NCBI GenBank assembly: GCA_017408325.1
Contig: JAFQUW010000129.1
Coordinates: forward strand, 1 to 9,994
Direction: 5' to 3'
Length of the DNA stretch: 9,994 nt
DNA from: Clostridia bacterium
Lineage (GTDB): Bacteria; Bacillota; Clostridia; Oscillospirales; SIG627
The notes beneath the pieces were generated by a model, which was not told the origin of the DNA, did no database searches, and was given only the letters and a program-made list of their open reading frames with translations. Positions 5,413-9,994 of this stretch are shown in pieces; the stretch's first letter is position 1; the number at the start of each line of letters is the position of its first letter. Position numbers and translations under genes: made by a program.

Positions 5413-6642
5413 ATGAAAAACTTCAAAAAACTGCTGGCGCTTGCGCTGGTCGTGATGATGCTTTCCGCGATGTTCTGCGTGGGCGTCAACGCCGCCATCG
5501 ATCCCGGCACGCTCAAGGGTAAGATCACCGTGAGCCACTTTAACCAGAGTGACGTTTATTCCAATGCCACCGCCATCTTCACCAAAGAGTTTATGGGCGA
5601 CAAGTCTCTTGCTCAGGTCGCTGACGAGTACATCCTGACTGTCAACGATAAAATGATGAGCGTCGACCCCGACTGGGCCGGTAAGTACGCCAACTCGCTC
5701 TACACCTCCAGCTATGGTATGGTTTGCACCTGGAACGAAGACAACGGTCGTTACGAAGTCGCTGTCGCCGTCACCTTCGGTCCGACCCGTGAACTGACCT
5801 GCCCCGACAACTCCTTCATCGTTGTCATGCACCACGACGACGATACGGACGGTCGTCACAAGTACCCCTCCAACGCGTTCGCCGACCTCAACTTCGGTGA
5901 TTATCTGACCTCCTCCCCCGAGATCCAGAATGCTTGGAAGGCTCTCGTCGGCCAGCCCGTTTACCTCTACAACATTGATCTGGAAAAGACCGAAGCCGGC
6001 AGCGGCGTCAAGACCACCGGTACCTTCGATTCCAAGATCAGCGTTGCGGGTTTGGACAACGGTATGCGTGAGGTTTACAACAACTTCTCTTCCGAGTCCT
6101 ATCTGTATTTCGGCGACGAGGATCCCGATGCTACCGTGGATTATTTCGAGCCCAAGAACATCACCGTCAGCTTCAAGCCCGTCGAGGATCTGAAGAATGC
6201 TTTCGGTAAGCTTGATATGTACGAATACTCCGCCGATTCCTGGGCTGCCGTCGAAAGCCTCTTCGAAGAATTCGAAGCCGCCAAAGACAGCATCAAGACC
6301 AACAAAGAAGTCAAAGAGTGGAAAGACAAGATCGCTGCCGCCAAGGAAGCTCTTGTTCCCGCTGATGAAGCCGTCGAGGATGACACTGGCAACTCGACCG
6401 AAGACGAACCGGGTCAGGTTCAGATCGGCGATAAGAAGCCCGCTGCCGAAGGTGGCGACAACACTCTCCTGTTCGTCCTTATCGGTGTTGGCGTCCTCGT
6501 GGTTGCCGGCGTGATCTTCCTCGTCGTCGCTTCCAAGAAGGGTAAGAAGCCCGCGGAAGCTGCCGAAGAAGCTCCTGCCGAAGAACCCAAGGAAGAAGTT
6601 CCTGCCGAAGAAAAGGCCGAAGAAGAGAAGACCGAAGAATAA
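5413..6642 (+). CDS. Abundant type I membrane surface protein with FIVAR-like module and acidic tail
   Basis: I do not recognise this 409-residue protein as a named family. Residues 1-28 are a Sec signal peptide (MKNFKKLL, hydrophobic core, cleavage near VNAA). Residues about 29-255 form an extracellular domain of unknown fold with two cysteines (C105, C130) and a His/Asp-rich loop MHHDDDTDGRH at 139-149. Residues about 258-315 resemble a FIVAR three-helix module (YSADSWAAVESL, then an Ala-rich helix ending AAAKEAL). An acidic linker leads to a membrane helix at 351-373, the stop-transfer KKGKK, and a 30-residue tail with 14 Glu. No LPxTG sortase signal or S-layer-homology repeats are seen. 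Expression looks high: near-consensus promoter, GAGGAG site 6 nt before ATG 5413, own terminator, and biased codons (Phe 17 TTC to 2 TTT). It stands alone between two operons. Adhesion, substrate binding or an envelope structural role are guesses. Confidence 0.85.
   Translation: MKNFKKLLALALVVMMLSAMFCVGVNAAIDPGTLKGKITVSHFNQSDVYSNATAIFTKEFMGDKSLAQVADEYILTVNDKMMSVDPDWAGKYANSLYTSSYGMVCTWNEDNGRYEVAVAVTFGPTRELTCPDNSFIVVMHHDDDTDGRHKYPSNAFADLNFGDYLTSSPEIQNAWKALVGQPVYLYNIDLEKTEAGSGVKTTGTFDSKISVAGLDNGMREVYNNFSSESYLYFGDEDPDATVDYFEPKNITVSFKPVEDLKNAFGKLDMYEYSADSWAAVESLFEEFEAAKDSIKTNKEVKEWKDKIAAAKEALVPADEAVEDDTGNSTEDEPGQVQIGDKKPAAEGGDNTLLFVLIGVGVLVVAGVIFLVVASKKGKKPAEAAEEAPAEEPKEEVPAEEKAEEEKTEE
6550..6639 (+). 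repeat. Ala/Glu-rich low-complexity coding repeat (cytoplasmic tail)
   Basis: This stretch encodes residues 380-409 of the surface protein, built from degenerate PAEE/AEE units. CCTGCCGAAGAA is repeated exactly at 6574-6585 and 6601-6612. Of the 30 residues 14 are Glu. Repeat slippage probably varies its length between strains; this is inference. Confidence 0.6.
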
Positions 6643-6681
6643 GAAAACGGACTTTCTCGGTTCTTTGAGAAAATAAGCAAT

Positions 6682-6717
6682 GCGAACGGCACCAAACGGT
6701 GCCGTTCGTTCTTTTTT
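6682..6717 (+). terminator. Rho-independent terminator of the surface protein gene
   Basis: CGAACGGCACC (6683-6693) pairs perfectly with GGTGCCGTTCG (6698-6708) around an AAAC loop, with a possible extra G-U pair at the base. The run TTCTTTTTT (6709-6717) follows. It lies 40 bp after the stop codon and separates the surface protein unit from the glycan operon. Confidence 0.93.
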
Positions 6718-6754
6718 GCCGTTTTTTCACCCGCTTGGGAAAGAACGGATTTCC

Positions 6755-6783
6755 TTGACAGAAAGCGGTTTTTGTGGTACACT
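6755..6783 (+). promoter_or_regulatory. Promoter of the glycan-assembly operon
   Basis: -35 TTGACA (6755-6760), a 17-nt spacer, and -10 TACACT (6778-6783) preceded by TGG, an extended -10. Transcription should start near 6790, giving a leader of about 75 nt before the aminotransferase gene. Confidence 0.8.
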
Positions 6784-6808
6784 TAACTCTGTTGAAAACT
6801 CGGAATTT

Positions 6809-6835
6809 GTTTTGTGTAGAAAATTTTCACAAAAC
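6809..6835 (+). promoter_or_regulatory. Inverted repeat in the glycan operon leader (operator or hairpin)
   Basis: GTTTTGTG (6809-6816) and CACAAAAC (6828-6835) are exact reverse complements. They flank an 11-nt centre that holds the palindrome GAAAATTTTC (6819-6828). It begins about 20 bp after the predicted transcription start and ends 15 nt before the ribosome site at 6851-6856. It could be an operator acting by roadblock or an RNA stem. The spacing does not match the CRP/FNR consensus. No U-run follows directly, so it is not a terminator. Confidence 0.5.
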
Positions 6836-6864
6836 ATGCTTTTTTGCGCGAAGGAGAGTGTTTT

Positions 6865-7998
6865 ATGGCGCGTTTGCTGTTGAGTCCCCCCTATATCGGA
6901 GGTCGGGAAGAGGTATACGTCCGAGAGGCGTTTGAGTCGAATTGGATCGCTCCCCTCGGCCCGCAGGTAACCGCTCTGGAAGAAGCTCTCGCAGCCCGAG
7001 TCGAAATGCCTTATGCGCTTGCGACCGCTTCGGGGACGTCGGCCTTACATCTGGCATTGAAGGCTCTCGGCGTGGGCAAAGGGGACCGTGTTTTCTGCTC
7101 CTCCTTCACCTTTGCGGCGAGCTGTAATCCGATCGTGTATCAGGGTGCCGAGCCCGTGTTCATTGATTCCGACCCCGTCACGCTGAACCTGTCTGCCGAT
7201 GCGCTTTCCCGCGCGCTTGCCGACGCGAAACGGGAGGGGAAACTTCCTCGCGCCGTCGTCGTCGTGGACCTTTACGGCCGCAGTGCCGATTTCGATCGCA
7301 TCCTGCCCCTTTGCCGCGAATACGGTGTCCCCGTGTTGGAAGACGCCGCCGAAGCACTCGGCGCGACCTATCACGGCCGCCCCTGCGGCTCGTTCGGTGA
7401 TCTGTCTGTTCTGAGCTTCAACGGCAATAAGATCATTACCACCTCGGGTGGGGGAATGGTGTTCTGCCGCGAGGAGTCCCTGCGACAGAAAATGCTCTTC
7501 TGGGCAACGCAGGCAAAAGAACCCGTTCTGCACTACGAACATACCGAGATCGGCTACAATTACCGCCTTTCCAACGTCTGTGCCGCCATCGGCCGCGGGC
7601 AGTTGGAGATCCTGGATGAGAAGCTTTCGCGTCGTTTGGCAAATCACGAGAGCTACCGTGCGCTTCTTGCCGACGCGCCCGTGACGTTCGCTCCCGAGTT
7701 TGACGGAAACCGTGAGAATCACTGGCTCTCTTTCTGCTTCTTGAATGACGACGTTGCACTCACCTCCGAGCAGGTCTGCCTGAAGCTTTTGGAGATGGAT
7801 CTGGAAACGCGTCCCGCGTGGAAACCGATGCACGCCCAGCCCGTCTTTTCCTCCTGTCGCGCCTATTCGCACGGCGGTGGGGAAGACTTCGTCTCGGACC
7901 GTCTCTACGACCGCGGCGTCTGCCTGCCGAGCGGCGACCTTTTGACGGAGGACGACCGAGTGCGCGTGGCGGAAGCTCTTCGCTCGATCATCGGATAA
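6865..7998 (+). CDS. epsN: DegT/DnrJ/EryC1/StrS-family sugar aminotransferase (EpsN/PglE-like)
   Basis: A 377-residue PLP-dependent fold-type I aminotransferase that should aminate a 4-keto-6-deoxy nucleotide sugar, probably UDP-4-keto-6-deoxy-GlcNAc, with glutamate as donor. Visible motifs are SNWIAPLGP at 25-33 (substrate end, shared with Bacillus EpsN), SGTSALHLAL at 56-65 (phosphate binding), LEDAAEALG at 158-166 with D160 to the PLP ring nitrogen, SFNGNKIITTSGGG at 184-197 with Schiff-base lysine K189, and EIGYNYRLSN at 228-237. The C-terminal RPAWKPMH and GVCLPSG motifs complete the family. Length fits EpsN/PglE (about 385 aa). ATG 6865 has AAGGAG 8 nt upstream; the TTG at 6844 lies before that site and adds a non-conserved leader, so it is rejected. 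First gene of the operon, 42 bp before the phosphoglycosyl transferase. Perosamine or Pse/Leg-type aminotransferases are alternatives, but EpsN-like motifs fit best. Confidence 0.9.
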   Translation: MARLLLSPPYIGGREEVYVREAFESNWIAPLGPQVTALEEALAARVEMPYALATASGTSALHLALKALGVGKGDRVFCSSFTFAASCNPIVYQGAEPVFIDSDPVTLNLSADALSRALADAKREGKLPRAVVVVDLYGRSADFDRILPLCREYGVPVLEDAAEALGATYHGRPCGSFGDLSVLSFNGNKIITTSGGGMVFCREESLRQKMLFWATQAKEPVLHYEHTEIGYNYRLSNVCAAIGRGQLEILDEKLSRRLANHESYRALLADAPVTFAPEFDGNRENHWLSFCFLNDDVALTSEQVCLKLLEMDLETRPAWKPMHAQPVFSSCRAYSHGGGEDFVSDRLYDRGVCLPSGDLLTEDDRVRVAEALRSIIG

Positions 7999-8027
7999 CC
8001 ACCCTTTTTTGCAGAAACGAAAGAAAC

Positions 8028-8031
8028 GGAG
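8028..8031 (+). promoter_or_regulatory. Ribosome binding site supporting a TTG start at 8041
   Basis: GGAG lies 9 nt before the TTG at 8041. No in-frame ATG lies between it and residue 65 of the protein, well past the membrane helix, so TTG is the likely start. Confidence 0.6.
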
Positions 8032-8040
8032 AACATCCCC

Positions 8041-8691
8041 TTGCAACCGAACATCAAACCGACGCTGTATTCGCGTTTTGTCAAGCGTTTTTTAGACTTG
8101 CTTTTGTCCGGACTCGCGCTTCTCATTTTGTCTCCCGTGTTTTTGATCGTTGCCGTTCTGGTGCGAACGAAACTCGGCTCTCCCGTGATCTTCTCGCAGG
8201 ATCGCCCGGGCAAAGGGGAAAAAGTGTTTCGGATGTACAAATTCCGCACGATGACCGATGCACGCGACGAGGAGGGAAACCTTCTCTCCGACGAGGTACG
8301 ACTCACCCCGTTCGGGAGGAAATTGCGCTCACTGTCGCTGGATGAACTTCCGGAACTGTATAACATCTTTAAGGGCGATATGTCTATCGTGGGGCCGCGA
8401 CCGCTTTTGGTCTCTTACTTACCGCTGTACAATGAGACCCAACGTCTGCGCCACTGCGTGCGCCCCGGCCTGACGGGTCTGGCACAGGTCAACGGCCGAA
8501 ATGCCGTGACCTGGGAACGTCGTTTTGAGTACGACGTTGCCTACATTGAGAAGATCACCTTTGTCGGCGATCTGAAGATTTTGGTTTCTACCGTGCGCGC
8601 GGTGTTGCGCCGCGAGGGAATCAATGCTGAGGGTGAGGCTACGATGGCCGCCTTTACCGGCACGAACCCCGAAGGGGAACATCACGTTTGA
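8041..8691 (+). CDS. epsL: Monotopic phosphoglycosyl transferase (EpsL/PglC-like initiating sugar transferase)
   Basis: A 216-residue small bacterial-sugar-transferase protein that should move a phospho-sugar from a UDP-sugar to undecaprenyl phosphate, the first membrane step of glycan assembly. Residues about 17-40 are a hydrophobic re-entrant helix broken by S31-P32, as in PglC. Further motifs are GSPVIFSQDRPG at 46-57, MYKFRTMTDARD at 65-76, the catalytic dyad D101-E102 in LSLDELPEL, GDMSIVGPRPLL at 112-123, and RPGLTGLAQVNGRN at 141-154. Length matches PglC/EpsL (about 200 aa), so the long multi-helix N-terminus of WcaJ-type enzymes is absent. Start is TTG 8041. It lies between the aminotransferase and a GT4 glycosyltransferase, so its likely donor is the aminated sugar, probably after N-acetylation. 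No acetyltransferase gene (PglD/EpsM) is adjacent. Confidence 0.93.
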   Translation: MQPNIKPTLYSRFVKRFLDLLLSGLALLILSPVFLIVAVLVRTKLGSPVIFSQDRPGKGEKVFRMYKFRTMTDARDEEGNLLSDEVRLTPFGRKLRSLSLDELPELYNIFKGDMSIVGPRPLLVSYLPLYNETQRLRHCVRPGLTGLAQVNGRNAVTWERRFEYDVAYIEKITFVGDLKILVSTVRAVLRREGINAEGEATMAAFTGTNPEGEHHV

Positions 8692-8694
8692 GTT

Positions 8695-8699
8695 GAGGA
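8695..8699 (+). promoter_or_regulatory. Ribosome binding site supporting a TTG start at 8707
   Basis: GAGGA lies 7 nt before the TTG at 8707. The first codons then give MKKVLIIANNAGGF, the expected first strand and glycine loop of a GT-B fold, so the start is well placed. Confidence 0.65.
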
Positions 8700-8706
8700 C
8701 GTTTTC

Positions 8707-9798
8707 TTGAAGAAAGTATTGATTATCGCAAACAACGCCGGCGGTTTTTTGCTGTTTCGACAGGAGACCCTGATCGGTCTTTTGGAAGAGGGGTATGACG
8801 TCACAGTTGCCCTTCCGGACGAGCCGCAAGTCGCGCAGGTCGAAGCACTCGGCGCCGAGGTGGAGATCGTCCCGGTCAGTCGCCGTTCGACGAATCCTTT
8901 TTCGGATCTGCTGTTGTTTTTGCGCTACCGCAGGTTGATCCGTCGCCTGCGTCCCGACGTTGTGCTGACCTACACCGTCAAGTGCAACATCTACGGCGGA
9001 ATGGCCTGCCGCGTGACCGGAACTCCGTATGTTTCCACGATCACCGGTCTGGGAAGCGGTCTGGGCGGCAGCGGTCTTCTGCAGAAGATCATTGTGGTTT
9101 TGAGCCGCATGGGTCTTCGCCGTTGCCGAACCCTGTTTTGTCAGAATACCTTTGTGGAGCGGTTCGTGCGTGAGCAGAAACTGTTTGACGGGAACCTTTG
9201 CCTGCTGCCCGGAAGCGGCGTCAATCTGGAAGAACACCCCTACACCCCGTATCCGGATGAAGCGGACGGGATCCGCATTTGTTTTCTCGGACGTTTGATG
9301 AGAGACAAGGGGATCGGGGAACTGCTCTCAGCCGCCGAGACGTTGCATGAAAAAGGCGCGAACGTAGTGTTCCACCTTGCCGGAATGGTCGAGGAAGAGG
9401 CATGGATGGATCGTGTGAGTACGCTGGAAGAACGCGGTGCGATCGTCTACCACGGAAGTCTCCTTGACGTCCGTCCCCTGATCCGCGACTGTCACGCATC
9501 CGTGATGCCGTCTTATCAGGAGGGCATGTGCAATGCGTTGATGGAATCCGCTGCCATGGGACGCGCCTTGCTCGCCTCGGATGTTCCGGGCTGTCGCGAG
9601 ACGGTCGGCGAAAAGAACGGATTTTTGTTCGCCTCGCACAGTGCGGACGGCATCGTTGAGGCGGTGGAACGCTTTTTGGCATTGACAAAAGAAGAACGCG
9701 AAGAAATGGGGCGCGCTTCAAACGAAAAAATGATCGCCGAATTCGATCGGCGTTTGGTGACACAACGCGTGCTGGAAGCAGTGCGCTCGATCAACTGA
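8707..9798 (+). CDS. GT4-family glycosyltransferase (PglA-like)
   Basis: A 363-residue retaining GT-B glycosyltransferase, expected to work on the cytoplasmic face and add the second sugar to the undecaprenyl-diphosphate-linked sugar. The N-terminal acceptor domain opens with VLIIANNAGGF at 4-14 and contains LTYTVKCNIYGG at 87-98 and TITGLGSG at 111-118. The C-terminal donor domain starts near residue 188 with CFLGRLMRDKG at 192-202 (R196 and K201 for the donor diphosphate) and holds the family EX7E motif E272...E280 within PSYQEGMCNALMES. Length and motifs match PglA (alpha-1,3-GalNAc transferase in Campylobacter) and EpsD. Start is TTG 8707, 15 bp after the phosphoglycosyl transferase stop. 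Donor and linkage cannot be read from sequence, though a nucleotide-sugar epimerase gene right after it suggests a galacto-configured donor such as UDP-GalNAc (inference). Confidence 0.92.
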   Translation: MKKVLIIANNAGGFLLFRQETLIGLLEEGYDVTVALPDEPQVAQVEALGAEVEIVPVSRRSTNPFSDLLLFLRYRRLIRRLRPDVVLTYTVKCNIYGGMACRVTGTPYVSTITGLGSGLGGSGLLQKIIVVLSRMGLRRCRTLFCQNTFVERFVREQKLFDGNLCLLPGSGVNLEEHPYTPYPDEADGIRICFLGRLMRDKGIGELLSAAETLHEKGANVVFHLAGMVEEEAWMDRVSTLEERGAIVYHGSLLDVRPLIRDCHASVMPSYQEGMCNALMESAAMGRALLASDVPGCRETVGEKNGFLFASHSADGIVEAVERFLALTKEEREEMGRASNEKMIAEFDRRLVTQRVLEAVRSIN

Positions 9799-9814
9799 TA
9801 GGAGGCTGTTTGCG

Positions 9815-9994
9815 ATGAGTTACCGTGATGTGACGATTCCCGAGGGAAGTGTGTTTCTGGTGACCGGAGGTGCCGGGTTTATCGGCTCGAATCTGGCTGA
9901 ACGTCTTTTGGAAATGGGTGCCACCCTGCGCGTGTTGGATAATCTTTCCACCGGAAAACTGTCCAACATGGAAAGTTTTAAAGATCACGAAAAA
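9815..9994 (+). CDS. Extended-SDR nucleotide-sugar epimerase/dehydratase (N-terminal 60 residues, partial)
   Basis: The gene runs off the right edge with 60 codons visible. The Rossmann glycine motif VTGGAGFIGSN is at residues 16-26 (GxxGxxG G18-G24), followed at 39-48 by VLDNLSTGKL, the end of beta-2 with the Asp that binds the NAD ribose. This pattern is typical of UDP-GlcNAc/UDP-Glc 4-epimerases and related dehydratases (WbpP/GalE type). ATG 9815 has a strong AGGAGG (9800-9805) with a 9-nt spacer. It follows the GT4 gene by 16 bp. There is no N-terminal membrane region, so it is not a PglF/EpsC-type membrane 4,6-dehydratase. Supply of a galacto-sugar for the upstream glycosyltransferase is a reasonable guess; the catalytic Ser/Tyr-Lys part is not in view. 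Confidence 0.88.
   Translation, partial: MSYRDVTIPEGSVFLVTGGAGFIGSNLAERLLEMGATLRVLDNLSTGKLSNMESFKDHEK

Noticed and set aside
6653..6672. A small inverted repeat TTTCTC/GAGAAA just after the surface protein stop
   Set aside because: Only six pairs with an 8-nt loop and no U-run; the strong terminator at 6682-6717 explains termination.
7999..8016. CCACCC followed by a T-run after the aminotransferase stop as a terminator
   Set aside because: The T-run at about 8005-8010 is not preceded by a convincing stem, and the next gene starts within 30 bp on the same strand.
7999..8040. Possible remnant of a PglD/EpsM acetyltransferase between the aminotransferase and phosphoglycosyl transferase genes
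   Set aside because: The gap is 42 bp with a short T-run and a ribosome site; no hexapeptide-repeat coding remnant can be read from it.
7045..8046. A 333-codon minus-strand open frame antisense to the aminotransferase gene
   Set aside because: The plus-strand frame carries the whole PLP aminotransferase motif set; the antisense product shows none.

Overview
The window looks like part of a chromosome of an anaerobic, low-to-mid GC Gram-positive bacterium, most likely in the Clostridia (for example an uncultured gut or rumen lineage). The reasons are strong GGAGG-type ribosome binding sites, sigma-A-like promoters with extended -10 boxes, several TTG starts, tightly packed co-directional genes, and a fused homocysteine S-methyltransferase/methylenetetrahydrofolate reductase like that of Firmicutes. 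This placement is inference from gene content. I see no phage, transposon, CRISPR, tRNA or rRNA genes, and no stretch longer than about 300 bases lacks a gene.

Region 1 (1-433) is a divergent intergenic region. The 5' end of a class I dihydroorotase gene (pyrC) runs leftward off the window. A rightward operon begins with a small membrane protein. The two promoters lie back to back, and an imperfect inverted repeat overlaps the -35 box of the rightward one. It lies upstream of both predicted transcription starts, so it is better read as an operator than as an RNA structure.

Region 2 (434-5275) is a five-gene operon with gaps of 24 and 15 bp and then two TGATG overlaps. It encodes a four-helix membrane protein of unknown function, an HD-domain dNTP triphosphohydrolase (Dgt-like), the homocysteine methyltransferase/MTHFR fusion, an AcsE/MetH-type methyltetrahydrofolate-binding methyltransferase, and a glyoxalase II-like metallo-beta-lactamase-fold hydrolase. 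The third and fourth genes together hold the homocysteine and folate modules of a split cobalamin-dependent methionine synthase plus the reductase that makes its methyl donor. The cobalamin-binding and reactivation modules are not in the window.

Region 3 (5276-6717) is a single-gene unit. A near-consensus promoter (TTGACA, 17 bp, TGCTATACT), preceded by two A-tracts 21 bp apart, drives a leader with a 5' hairpin. The gene encodes an apparently abundant type I membrane surface protein: signal peptide, unrecognised ectodomain, FIVAR-like helical module, one C-terminal membrane helix and a Glu-rich cytoplasmic tail. Its codon use is strongly C-ending, unlike its neighbours. A textbook intrinsic terminator closes the unit.

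Region 4 (6755-9994) starts a glycan-assembly operon: an EpsN/PglE-type sugar aminotransferase, an EpsL/PglC-type phosphoglycosyl transferase, a PglA-like GT4 glycosyltransferase, and the start of an extended-SDR nucleotide-sugar epimerase/dehydratase that runs off the right edge. Together they suggest a diacetamido-trideoxyhexose (bacillosamine-like) sugar is transferred to undecaprenyl phosphate and then extended. The dehydratase and N-acetyltransferase expected for that sugar are not among the genes seen here.
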